Of a stretch of 47,996 nt of DNA, positions 18,378 to 26,120 are shown piece by piece (within the stretch, counting starts at the first letter, position 1; each line of letters starts with the position of its first letter). The stretch comes from a virus: IMG/VR virus record IMGVR_UViG_3300042559_000733, positions 1-47,996 of that record. The stretch is one strand, 5' to 3'. Position numbers and translations under genes: made by a program. The notes beneath the pieces were generated by a model that did no database searches, was not told where the DNA came from, and saw only the letters and a list, made by a program, of their open reading frames with translations.

Positions 18378-18438
18378 AAATTATAACTTTCAGTATACCA
18401 ATATATAGTATAAAGTTATAATTTTTATTTTATTTAAT

Positions 18439-19284
18439 TTAAGACGATTGAACTTGTTTTTGAGCAGCTTTAACCAAATCATCTTTTGATTTTACTGCAT
18501 CTTTGGCTTTTGTTAATTCTTCCCCAGCTTTCTTTCTGTCTTCTGGTGATTTAGCCATTTTTTGTTTAGTAGTGGCTAATTTCAAATTATCTTGAGCGCC
18601 TCTTTTTTCAACTTGTCTTTGTTGATATAAAGCTAAATTGGTTTTTCTAGTAGCTTGTTTGATTTTAGCATCATCTTCATTCAAAATTTCATTGATAAGT
18701 CGTATAAGACATTCCTTAATCTTTTTCTTTGATGATGCCATTCCCTGTTTAACTGCATCAAATAATTCTTTTGCCAATTGAGGATTGTTTGGTACTGTAC
18801 CCTTGAATGATTCAAAGTCATTGTTTTTAACAAATTCTCTGGCCATACTGGCACTTACACCTTCTACTCCTTCTGCACCATCTTCCCTTTCACCACTACT
18901 TACGATGTTTAAAGTACCAAATCTTGGTGTTTTATCCATCCCATTCCATGTATTAAGCAATTTAGTAAATTCTGGTACTCTATCACTGCCACATACAAAT
19001 GTAGCGTCAGTATAACCATTTGCCTTTAATTTATCTGCTGCTTGCAAAACATTCTTGATTGTCATATCATACACAATCTTATCTTGTATACTAGGAAATA
19101 GTTTCTTTAAAAAATTTACCTTTGTTTGATAATCCAGTGGGTTTTTATCAGGATCTTGTGACTGACTTGTGAATATATAAAAATCACCACCTGCTGCAGC
19201 ATCTACTACAGTGTCAATTAATTTCTTATGTCCAATTGTAGGAGGATTAAATCTACCAAATGCAAATGCTACATGTTTTTTCAT
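18439..19284 (-). CDS. (T/H)xGH nucleotidyltransferase (NMNAT/cytidylyltransferase-like) with charged C-terminal tail
   Basis: 281 residues. The N-terminal domain (1-165) has the Rossmann nucleotidyltransferase signature: FGRFNPPTIGHKKL at 9-22, with the catalytic TxGH at 16-19, FVCGSDRVPEF near 97-106, and SASMAR at 144-149, the counterpart of the ISxTxIR motif. Such enzymes transfer NMP to a phosphate, as in NAD synthesis or CDP-activated precursors; substrate cannot be told. I recall close relatives in marine T4-like phages. Residues 188-205 form an amphipathic segment (IKECLIRLINEIL) and the rest is Lys/Ala-rich coiled coil, possibly a virion-targeting tail. Start: ATG at 19282-19284; a TTG two codons earlier is less likely. 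A strong terminator lies just upstream, so it needs its own promoter or read-through. Confidence 0.85.
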   Translation of the reverse strand: MKKHVAFAFGRFNPPTIGHKKLIDTVVDAAAGGDFYIFTSQSQDPDKNPLDYQTKVNFLKKLFPSIQDKIVYDMTIKNVLQAADKLKANGYTDATFVCGSDRVPEFTKLLNTWNGMDKTPRFGTLNIVSSGEREDGAEGVEGVSASMAREFVKNNDFESFKGTVPNNPQLAKELFDAVKQGMASSKKKIKECLIRLINEILNEDDAKIKQATRKTNLALYQQRQVEKRGAQDNLKLATTKQKMAKSPEDRKKAGEELTKAKDAVKSKDDLVKAAQKQVQSS

Positions 19285-19313
19285 ATACAATAAATATCCT
19301 TATATAAAATAAA

Positions 19314-19343
19314 AAATCCCAATTCTTTTTGGAATTGGGATTT
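19314..19343 (-). terminator. Strong intrinsic terminator after the tail tube gene
   Basis: A 12-bp perfect stem, AAATCCCAATTC (19314-19325) with GAATTGGGATTT (19332-19343), loop of six. On the minus strand the hairpin is followed by TTTTTTATTTT (partly shared with the stem), the classic intrinsic terminator. It sits 21 bases after the tail tube stop and would isolate this highly expressed gene from the nucleotidyltransferase gene. Confidence 0.9.
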
Positions 19344-19364
19344 AAAAGGAATGTTTTTAATAAA

Positions 19365-19856
19365 TCAATATTGTAAAATACAATAATCTACGCTCAAAGT
19401 TAAATTAATTGTCATAGCTTCACCACTGTCAGACCAATCCAATTCACCGAAATCTGCACTGGTGATAAATGCACCTTTAAGTGTCCATTCTTCTACTTTA
19501 TCACCAACAGGTCCAAGAACATTGACGGTTAAATCTTTCTTATAAAAATCACTATAACCATCACGACCAGTAACAGATTCATGTCCTAAACGAATCCATT
19601 CCATTACTGCTTGCGCACCAGAAGGTACAATTGGATCATATAGTTCAATTGATATATCATCCCATGTAGTCTTACCTTTATAGTATCTTTGAATATTAAT
19701 GTGGTCAAGAGTCTTTTTTTCGCTTTTTGGTGATGGTCTCTTGCACTTCTTAATTAAGAAACTTGGGATACCGTCACAATACAAAATGAATCTATTTTTA
19801 ACTTTAGGTTCAAATGTAGTAAAGAAGATCTCGTTGCTATTTAGTAGGTCTGCCAT
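19365..19856 (-). CDS. 19: Tail tube protein (gp19-like)
   Basis: 163 residues, the same length as T4 gp19. Features of the family: NRFILYCDGIPSFLIKK near 21-37, the loop PSPKSEKKTLDHIN, then TTWDDISIELYDPIVPSG near 63-80, EWIRLGHES and a C-terminal WTLKGAFITSADFGELDW segment ending in beta strands. It would polymerise in hexameric rings to form the inner tube of the contractile tail. It is one of the few genes in the window with a good Shine-Dalgarno, followed by the strongest terminator, both fitting high expression. Its promoter region (19857-19959) holds a TATATTTATA motif. Confidence 0.92.
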   Translation of the reverse strand: MADLLNSNEIFFTTFEPKVKNRFILYCDGIPSFLIKKCKRPSPKSEKKTLDHINIQRYYKGKTTWDDISIELYDPIVPSGAQAVMEWIRLGHESVTGRDGYSDFYKKDLTVNVLGPVGDKVEEWTLKGAFITSADFGELDWSDSGEAMTINLTLSVDYCILQY

Positions 19857-19866
19857 AATTGTTTAT

Positions 19867-19874
19867 TCCTTTAG
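19867..19874 (-). promoter_or_regulatory. Shine-Dalgarno of the tail tube gene
   Basis: CTAAAGGA on the minus strand, ending ten bases before the ATG. Notable because most genes in the window lack any such sequence. Confidence 0.7.
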
Positions 19875-19875
19875 T

Positions 19876-19885
19876 TATAAATATA
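19876..19885 (-). promoter_or_regulatory. TATATTTATA motif upstream of the tail tube gene
   Basis: Minus-strand TATATTTATA 19 bases before the start codon and one base upstream of the Shine-Dalgarno. The 103-base gap it lies in (19857-19959) must hold the promoter for the tube gene or a read-through path. Confidence 0.35.
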
Positions 19886-19959
19886 ATAATAAATTAAAAT
19901 ATGTTGACAATTTTTCAATTATTTGTATAATTTGCTTACGCATTGCGCTTGATGCGCTT

Positions 19960-20640
19960 TTAATTGTTTAAACTTTGGTTTTTATCGTACAGGTTTATAA
20001 TTTCCTGTTTTAGTTTTTCTATATAATTCCTGTTTCGCAAAATCTTAAATACTAAGTTCTCTGTGCTTAATTCTCCTGATTTATCTAAACCTGCTTGGCG
20101 CATATCATAAACATCTTTAACTATTGATTTAAGCTTATCAATATCTTGCGCTTTAAGCGCAGAGTTAATTTTTCTGACAAAATCATTATATTTTTCTTGA
20201 ATTTTTTCTTTATCAATTTGAATATTTTCTTTTTGCGGTTCACTAATCCATTTATCTTGCATTAATGAATACACACCTGTTGATCTATTTTCTTTGTTTA
20301 CATCTTGAATATAAACTTCAACATTGTGTCCTTTAAGATGAATATCATGTTCATCATTCCACTTTGATTTAAGCGCATTGACTAATTTTTCAACAAGCTC
20401 TACATTTTCATCAACATCTTTGAAATCTATTACAACGTGAACATCAAAGTCACTTGTATCTGACCAATTATAATTTGCTAAGCTACCCACAAACAATATA
20501 TCTTTCAAAGGCGCATCAGTTTCTGTATCCGCATAAAAATCTTTGCCTATTTGCAATAGTTTTTCTTTAATTTCCGGTTTTAATTCTAAATTGTCCCAGA
20601 TATTAGGATTTAGTGTATCGTTATAGATTCTTACTTTCAT
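19960..20640 (-). CDS. Pol-beta superfamily nucleotidyltransferase (MNT type)
   Basis: 226 residues. The active-site signature is clear: VGSLANYNWSDTSDFDVHVV at 51-70, the GS...DxD pattern with D64 and D66 as metal ligands; E108 in HNVEVYIQ is in the place of the third acidic ligand. A helical C-terminal domain (140-226) follows with LDKSGELSTENLVFKILR. Such proteins transfer NMPs to protein, RNA or small molecules; MNT-type members are known in toxin-antitoxin systems and in phages. Substrate unknown. ATG overlaps the upstream HAD phosphatase stop (ATGA at 20637-20640), so the two are translated together and perhaps act in one pathway. Confidence 0.85.
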   Translation of the reverse strand: MKVRIYNDTLNPNIWDNLELKPEIKEKLLQIGKDFYADTETDAPLKDILFVGSLANYNWSDTSDFDVHVVIDFKDVDENVELVEKLVNALKSKWNDEHDIHLKGHNVEVYIQDVNKENRSTGVYSLMQDKWISEPQKENIQIDKEKIQEKYNDFVRKINSALKAQDIDKLKSIVKDVYDMRQAGLDKSGELSTENLVFKILRNRNYIEKLKQEIINLYDKNQSLNN

Positions 20641-21239
20641 ATTTTTATTTTAGCCTTTAGTTCATCTATGGCTTGATGTGCGTCTGTGAAAATGATACCA
20701 TTACCTCCAGAAGCAATAAACGCTTCAATATTAGGAGATAAATCGTCTATTAGAATACTACTTGGAGTTGCGTACTTGGCTTTGCTTTTACCAGAATCGC
20801 TGAATATTATAGAAATTGGACCTGACCAATGTGTTCTTAACCACGTTCTTTTACCTGATTCTATATTTTTAATATAATCTACAGCTTCTTGACGAGGATA
20901 ATTTCTCAATATTTGAGCTGCGCTTGTACTGGTCAAAAACTTCAATTTGAATCTACCATCTGATGCAATAGTAGTTAATTCTGTTTTAAAATAATCAAAT
21001 TCTGGCATTGTATCCATTGTTGACCAGAATTTTTCACCATCTTTTAAAATTACATTCCAAAATTCTTTTGTTCCATTGGATGCTTCAAATTCTTTTGGTG
21101 ATTTATTTGTTAGTTTTTCAAATTGTTTATCAAAGTCACATAGTACCCCGTCCATGTCGCAATATATTGTTATTTCAACATTATTTTCTAATAAATTTGC
21201 GTCAAAAAGTTCTTTTACTATAGACTTTAATTTTATCAT
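20637..21239 (-). CDS. HAD-superfamily phosphatase (deoxynucleotidase-like)
   Basis: 200 residues with all four HAD motifs: DMDGVLCDFD (D28 nucleophile, D30), TSTS near 103-106, a Lys in SGKSKAKYA near 149-157, and LIDDLSPN with D165/D166. The small size and fast cap-like insert suggest a 5'(3')-nucleotidase or a polynucleotide-kinase-type 3' phosphatase; I cannot separate these. The first 13 residues (MIKLKSIVKELFD) form an amphipathic helix before the fold begins and look like leaders found on many proteins of T4-like marine phages. Coupled by ATGA to the nucleotidyltransferase gene. Confidence 0.85.
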   Translation of the reverse strand: MIKLKSIVKELFDANLLENNVEITIYCDMDGVLCDFDKQFEKLTNKSPKEFEASNGTKEFWNVILKDGEKFWSTMDTMPEFDYFKTELTTIASDGRFKLKFLTSTSAAQILRNYPRQEAVDYIKNIESGKRTWLRTHWSGPISIIFSDSGKSKAKYATPSSILIDDLSPNIEAFIASGGNGIIFTDAHQAIDELKAKIKI

Positions 21240-21267
21240 ATGATATAATAAATAGTAACAAAAAATA

Positions 21268-21933
21268 CTATAATCCGTACCTTTTTCTTGTAATATTATA
21301 GTTTAACAATATTTCTGATGCGCTCAATGTTCGATTGTAATGTCTAACGACTGAGATACTTCCATTATATCCTGATCCTATAAGTGTATTTCCTGACGGA
21401 GTATTTGGATTTGTAGTTGTATTTGCACTAACGGGTATTCCATTTATATATAATAAATTTGATGTACTTGGTGAGGTTGTTCTTGTATATACAGCTTGAT
21501 ACCAAGTATTTGTCACCAATCCACCATAAGATACGACATTACAACTAATACCTCCAAAAAAAACATATAATGTAGTAGCTATTGCTCCACATGCTCCAAA
21601 CTGAAACCCATATCCACTGCTTCCACCATTTCCGTTATAAAATAATCCTCTATCTCCAGGAAGAGTAGTAGCTTTAAACCAAACTTCTACTGTAATATTA
21701 TTTGCATTTGATGATACTAAATTACAAGTAACAACATCATCGACACCATCATATACAATACTGCCACCATTTGCACTATTGAAAGTTGGTCCATTAGTTA
21801 ATGTTCCATCATTACTATTTTGACTTAAATCAAACCAAGTAGTTCCTGTTCTTGGATAACTTTTATTATTAGCCGCATCCAAATATAATATTAATCCGTT
21901 TGATACAATTTTTGGTCCTCTGGATAATGACAT
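21268..21933 (-). CDS. Short LamG-domain adhesin, paralogue A
   Basis: 221 residues forming one concanavalin/LamG jelly roll. The opening LILYLDAANNKSYPRTGTTW, GTLTNGPTFNS and VYDGVDDVVT, the middle ITVEVWFKAT and YINGIPVS, and the ending LNYNITRKRYGL follow a pattern shared with two other genes here (21943-22614 and 25394-26116). LamG domains bind carbohydrates or proteins, so this is probably a receptor-binding tip or decoration exposed on a fibre. No trimerisation stalk or attachment segment is visible, so it may bind another fibre protein. It is the last gene of the adhesin locus on the left side. Confidence 0.8.
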   Translation of the reverse strand: MSLSRGPKIVSNGLILYLDAANNKSYPRTGTTWFDLSQNSNDGTLTNGPTFNSANGGSIVYDGVDDVVTCNLVSSNANNITVEVWFKATTLPGDRGLFYNGNGGSSGYGFQFGACGAIATTLYVFFGGISCNVVSYGGLVTNTWYQAVYTRTTSPSTSNLLYINGIPVSANTTTNPNTPSGNTLIGSGYNGSISVVRHYNRTLSASEILLNYNITRKRYGL

Positions 21934-21942
21934 ATCTTATAA

Positions 21943-22614
21943 TTATAACCCAAATCTACTTTTAGTAGCATTATAGTTTTGTAATATTTCTGTTGCGGTT
22001 AATTCTCTATTGTATATTTGTAAATTTGAAATATTTCCTTTAAATGGTGCAACTACACTTGCGTCTTCATCGCCAATTACTCCATTGAATGTTGATGACA
22101 CGATGCTACTTACTGATGTAGTAGGACTTCCTACTTGATATCCGTTTTTATATAGTATTATTGTGGATGTAACGGTTGAATATGTTACACAAATTTGAAC
22201 CCAATTATTTGTTGAAATTCCAGCGGATACTTCTGCTGTAGTTCCTGTTGTATGAAAATATGTTAGATTTCCAGGTGAAGTTCTATTAATAGTAAACACC
22301 CATCCATCTGTTGTATTTCTTATTCCACATATACCTGCTCTACTAGTAGTTGTGGGATAAATAAATGCACAAATTGTTTTTGAACCCACACCTGATATTT
22401 GTGTAGGAAAAGAACTAATATAATCATTGGTACCATCAAATACTATAGCACCCATATTTGTTGAGTTAAATGTAGGACCATTGGTTAATGTGCCATTGTT
22501 ACTATTACCGCTTAAATCTGTCCATGTTGTACCTGACCCAGGATAACTATTTCTATTAGCAGCATCTAAATACAATACCAAACCATTTGTTGTTATTTTT
22601 GGTCCGTAAAACAT
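21943..22614 (-). CDS. Short LamG-domain adhesin, paralogue B
   Basis: 223 residues, clearly a paralogue of the next gene downstream: VLYLDAANRNSYPGSGTTW, DLSGNSNNGTLTNGPTF, VFDGTNDYIS and the ending LQNYNATKSRFGL. The receptor-facing loops between about 90 and 180 differ strongly between copies, while both ends are conserved, as expected for diversified binding domains on a common scaffold. Spacing of nine bases to paralogue A and three to the gene upstream indicates one transcript. Ligand unknown. Confidence 0.8.
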   Translation of the reverse strand: MFYGPKITTNGLVLYLDAANRNSYPGSGTTWTDLSGNSNNGTLTNGPTFNSTNMGAIVFDGTNDYISSFPTQISGVGSKTICAFIYPTTTSRAGICGIRNTTDGWVFTINRTSPGNLTYFHTTGTTAEVSAGISTNNWVQICVTYSTVTSTIILYKNGYQVGSPTTSVSSIVSSTFNGVIGDEDASVVAPFKGNISNLQIYNRELTATEILQNYNATKSRFGL

Positions 22615-22617
22615 AAA

Positions 22618-22956
22618 TTATTTATTCACTGATAAAACCCAAGATTTTGTTGATTCGTCCCAAGTATACAATTTTCCGTCGTTTGGATATGGAACAGGAG
22701 CTTCCCATTTACATGTTTCTTCATTTAAAAACCAACTTGGATATGGTTTTGGAGAAATAAATGCATCTAAAGTTACATCATATTTAAATCCAATGCCTGC
22801 ATAGTTTTTTCTTATTGTACCGTTATAACTTGTTTGTTTCCAAATTCCGCCAAATAAACTACGACACCAGTTTTCACCATTGGATTCAAACTCGTCAGGT
22901 ATTACTAAAACTCGTATTACTGTATTATCAAATCCTAATTCTGCAAAATGAGCCAT
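22618..22956 (-). CDS. Small conserved fibre-locus protein (cyanophage-type)
   Basis: 112 residues. The pattern AHFAELGFDNTVIRVLVI, then WKQTSYNGTIRKNYAGIG, DAFISPKPYPSW and KWEAPVPYPNDGK is one I recall as a widespread uncharacterised family in T4-like cyanophages and other marine phages, usually beside tail-fibre genes. It is Trp/Tyr/Pro-rich and probably a compact beta protein that decorates or caps a fibre. It has a weak Shine-Dalgarno-like AGGA nine bases from the ATG. Function is not known. Confidence 0.75.
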   Translation of the reverse strand: MAHFAELGFDNTVIRVLVIPDEFESNGENWCRSLFGGIWKQTSYNGTIRKNYAGIGFKYDVTLDAFISPKPYPSWFLNEETCKWEAPVPYPNDGKLYTWDESTKSWVLSVNK

Positions 22957-22961
22957 AATTT

Positions 22962-23801
22962 TTATCCTGTATATGTAAATGTTCCACTTGATGTAAATTT
23001 ATGAATGGTATATCCATTCGCATTTGATATTGTACCACCAGATGCTTTTACAGTTAAACCATAATATCTAATTATTACAATTCCTGAACCACCATTTCCT
23101 GCTGAAGCTGCACCACCTCCACCTCCACCTCCACCAGTATTTACTGTTGCTGAACCCGCATTGCCATTTGCACCTCCTCCTTCTCCGCCAACACCGTAAT
23201 ATGTACCGCTATCGCTTGAAGCGCCACCTCCGCCAGCATAATAACGAGCGGTACCATCTATATCAATTAATCTCCCAATACCACCATATCCAATAGTCGA
23301 TGATGCAGCAGTCCATCCACTTGATGCTCCATTTCCACCACTTGCACCAGCACCTCCTCCACCAGATGCTCCTGAATAATTATTTATATTAGATGTATTA
23401 TTTGCACCTTGTCCACCTGCGTTTCCTTGACCAGATGTTCCTGCTGCAGTTGTTGATGTGTTACTTGTAGTTCCTCCACCAGAACCACCAGCTGCGCCTG
23501 ATATACCACTCCAACTTCCACCGCCTCCTCCTCCTATTGCGACATTATTAAACGCCGAAGAATTACTTCCATTAGATGCGACTGCATTCGTAGATGCTCC
23601 ATTGCCACCTCCTCCTACAGTTATAGTATAACTCGCTGCTGTTATAGGATAATTGGTAACATAAATTAAACCACCTGCACCACCACCGCCACCAACATCA
23701 TATCCACCACCACCGCCACCAGCAACAACCAAAAAATCTACAGTATTAGCTGCAGCATTAGATGCGTTAATTCTAGAGTTGCTTAATGTTTTAATATTCA
23801 T
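22962..23801 (-). CDS. Glycine-rich adhesin tip
   Basis: 279 residues, about a third glycine. It begins with a short Ala/Asn leader, then VDFLVVAGGGGGG, the hallmark start of the phage glycine-rich domain, followed by many poly-Gly runs separated by short Ser/Thr/Asn loops, and ends in a beta module (VIIRYYGLTVKASGG, YTIHKFTSSGTFTYTG). Poly-Gly sandwiches of this kind form receptor-binding tips in T-even gp38-type adhesins, where the loops between Gly runs set specificity. A second, similar domain is embedded in the 1444-residue fibre at 33160-37494. Loops are short and variable; receptor unknown. Confidence 0.8.
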   Translation of the reverse strand: MNIKTLSNSRINASNAAANTVDFLVVAGGGGGGYDVGGGGGAGGLIYVTNYPITAASYTITVGGGGNGASTNAVASNGSNSSAFNNVAIGGGGGGSWSGISGAAGGSGGGTTSNTSTTAAGTSGQGNAGGQGANNTSNINNYSGASGGGGAGASGGNGASSGWTAASSTIGYGGIGRLIDIDGTARYYAGGGGASSDSGTYYGVGGEGGGANGNAGSATVNTGGGGGGGGAASAGNGGSGIVIIRYYGLTVKASGGTISNANGYTIHKFTSSGTFTYTG

Positions 23802-23802
23802 A

Positions 23803-24132
23803 TTAACTTATTTCTGTGCCGAATAGGTTAAATGATTGGCTAATGGATGATGCGTAAACTTGAACTTTATCATATTGTCCAAGCGTCATACCGATTGTTA
23901 ATGCGATACTATCGTTTGCTGGTACAACAGTATCATATGCCAAATAACTTTTAGCTTGAAGTGATGAACCTGATGATAACACTGCGATTCTGAATGTACC
24001 ATTTGTTGCGGATAAATTGGCTATATTTAGTGTTGAACATACTGCGGATGTTGCAGCAGGTACTGTATATAAATCGGTACTGGATGTTAAAGCAGGATTT
24101 GATTGTCCTAAAATTTTATATGTTGTTGCCAT
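23803..24132 (-). CDS. Small beta-sandwich fibre-associated protein
   Basis: 109 residues. ATTYKILGQSNPALTSSTDLYTVPA, then STLNIANLSATNGTFRIAVL, YDTVVPANDSIAL and VYASSISQSFNLFGTEIS follow the pattern of a small family I recall from marine T4-like phages next to fibre genes. It is all beta, with no signal peptide or membrane segment. It is likely a virion decoration or fibre connector protein. It lies one base from the glycine-rich gene. Function unproven. Confidence 0.7.
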   Translation of the reverse strand: MATTYKILGQSNPALTSSTDLYTVPAATSAVCSTLNIANLSATNGTFRIAVLSSGSSLQAKSYLAYDTVVPANDSIALTIGMTLGQYDKVQVYASSISQSFNLFGTEIS

Positions 24133-24159
24133 ATTCTATATATATTTTTAAATTTTGAT

Positions 24160-25374
24160 TTACCCCAACAAAAATGGATGAAATGATTCTCCAGAAGGAA
24201 CATTTATAACACAACTAGCTGTTAATGCATAACTACTAGTTACCATTACATTCGTATAATCAAGAACATTTACATACACTCTGTCTACAGATGCGCTTAA
24301 TTGTCCTGAACCACTTAATGGTTGTCCACTAGCAGTCATCTTTCTTATTTTTAATGAAGAATTCGATAACTTTTCAACGCCATAATCAACATTACTATCA
24401 TTTAAACCTCCTACTAATCCAATATATTTTGTTTCATATTGGGGTATCGTTCCTTGTGTATCCGGAAATGCAGAATCTGGTACTGTAAAACTACTTGTAT
24501 ACCTAGCTACACCTTTTGTTATTCTTAATTCATCTATATATCCGTTCCAATATTGCGGAATAGCTGATGATCCTATTGCTAAATTGCTAGCAGTTAGTGT
24601 GCCTGACACATTTCCTGTACTAGCATCTTGTACACCATTTATATAAAAACGCATAGTTGAACCAGATCTTACCAATGCTACATGGTTCCATGCACCGGTA
24701 GTGATAGCAAGTGTAGAAACTACATAACCCGAAATCCCCCAATTTCCGGCCTCTAGGTTTCCAGTAGTATTTACTAAATATATTGGTGAAAAAACGCCAG
24801 TGCCTGACCGATTAGAAATTATACCTGCATATTGTACAAATGATGATCCACCGGACCAATATACCCATGTTTCTATTGTAAAATCGCCAGTAAATGTAAT
24901 TGTCGAAGGTAATGTTAAATAATCATTTGTACCATCAAAAAATCCACTTGTACCTCCAAATTTACTAATAGATGATGTGATTTTGGCACCATTATTTGAT
25001 GTAATTGTAAGATTATTGGGACCACTATCTGTAAAAGTCGTACTGCCATCAGATCCACTAAAATGCATTAACAAACTACAACTTGGATAAAAAATGTCAC
25101 CAGGAACGGAACCACTATTCCATTCTTCAATTACAGTTACACCCCATTTATTGCTTGAAAGATTTAATCCAGAAATGATATTATCTTGTGAAGTTGTAAC
25201 ATTGTATAAAACTGTTTGATTTGCAATGCTACCTGTTTGAACTGCACCACCGCTTCCACCAGAACCACCATTCATTGCGTATGATGCGGTTATTGCATAA
25301 CTTGATGTACCTTGAAAGGTTGAACCTGTTGAAATTAAACTGGGTGATACTTTTGTTTTTCCTAGTGTAGGCAT
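24160..25374 (-). CDS. LamG tail fibre, single long cassette
   Basis: 404 residues. Order: leader with SSYAITASYAMN (24-35), Gly/Ser hinge (36-44), a beta segment QTVLYN...KWGVTVIEEWNSGS, SCSLLMHF near 98-105, a LamG domain with FFDGTNDYLTL and TIETWVYW up to about 300, and a closing unit KYIGLVGGLNDSNVDYGVEK, LKIRKM, SASVDRVYVNVLDY. The last residues are FHPFLLG, similar to the end of the 1127-residue fibre. The same cassette occurs four more times in this locus. Likely a trimeric receptor-binding fibre; the short length suggests a side fibre or tip. Confidence 0.82.
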   Translation of the reverse strand: MPTLGKTKVSPSLISTGSTFQGTSSYAITASYAMNGGSGGSGGAVQTGSIANQTVLYNVTTSQDNIISGLNLSSNKWGVTVIEEWNSGSVPGDIFYPSCSLLMHFSGSDGSTTFTDSGPNNLTITSNNGAKITSSISKFGGTSGFFDGTNDYLTLPSTITFTGDFTIETWVYWSGGSSFVQYAGIISNRSGTGVFSPIYLVNTTGNLEAGNWGISGYVVSTLAITTGAWNHVALVRSGSTMRFYINGVQDASTGNVSGTLTASNLAIGSSAIPQYWNGYIDELRITKGVARYTSSFTVPDSAFPDTQGTIPQYETKYIGLVGGLNDSNVDYGVEKLSNSSLKIRKMTASGQPLSGSGQLSASVDRVYVNVLDYTNVMVTSSYALTASCVINVPSGESFHPFLLG

Positions 25375-25393
25375 ATTCTATAAATATAAAATT

Positions 25394-26116
25394 TTATAAT
25401 CCAAATCTAGTTCTTGTTGCGTTGAAATTTTGTAGTACTTCGGATGCAGTTAATGCTCTATTATATACTTGAGCAATAGCAACATTGCCAGGAAAAAATT
25501 GACCGGGAGAACCTAAAGAACCACCCATTCCTACCATTAAAGATTGTGCATCGGTTGACCATTTAATAGTAAAGGTTGAGACAGCAACACCATTTATATA
25601 AAATATTGCATTATTAGACGGCGTACCAGTGTTAGTTGTAAAAGTCATTGTTAGATATTTCCATTGCCCATCAGCAATAGATACGCCCGAATTTCTAAGA
25701 ACTCCATTACCCCAATCATAAGTAGCTAAATTACCGCCGTAAACAAATAAACCATAGTTTGATTGTTTAACTAAAATGCCGTAGTAATTTACAGTCGTAA
25801 TTGTGGTTTTAGCCCAAGCTGATATTGATCCTTGGGTTATTTGTAAATTTGAAGAATTATTACAATTAACATAATCATTGGTGCCGTCAAATACTATACT
25901 ACCTTTATATGTATTATCAAAAGTGGGTCCATTTGTTAATGTACCGTTATTTCCATAACCACTTAAATCTGTCCATGTTGTACCAGTACCAGAATAACTA
26001 GAAAGATCGCCAGCGTCTAGATATAAAATTGATCCTGAAGTGATAGTAACTACAGTATTTGTACTATTAAATCTAGAACCTGTTAATTTTCTTTGTGATG
26101 TTGTTTTTAAACTCAT
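25394..26116 (-). CDS. Short LamG-domain adhesin, paralogue C
   Basis: 240 residues from the ATG at 26114-26116, which lies four bases after the stop of the long fibre upstream; a longer reading to 26173 overlaps that gene and begins with unrelated residues, so I rejected it. One LamG domain: ILYLDAGDLSSYSGTGTTW, LSGYGNNGTLTNGPTF, VFDGTNDYVN, then ISAWAKTTI and the ending LQNFNATRTRFGL. It is the third copy of the short type (with 21268-21933 and 21943-22614) but stands apart from them, so the copies have been shuffled. Ligand unknown. Confidence 0.8.
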   Translation of the reverse strand: MSLKTTSQRKLTGSRFNSTNTVVTITSGSILYLDAGDLSSYSGTGTTWTDLSGYGNNGTLTNGPTFDNTYKGSIVFDGTNDYVNCNNSSNLQITQGSISAWAKTTITTVNYYGILVKQSNYGLFVYGGNLATYDWGNGVLRNSGVSIADGQWKYLTMTFTTNTGTPSNNAIFYINGVAVSTFTIKWSTDAQSLMVGMGGSLGSPGQFFPGNVAIAQVYNRALTASEVLQNFNATRTRFGL

Positions 26117-26120
26117 AACT

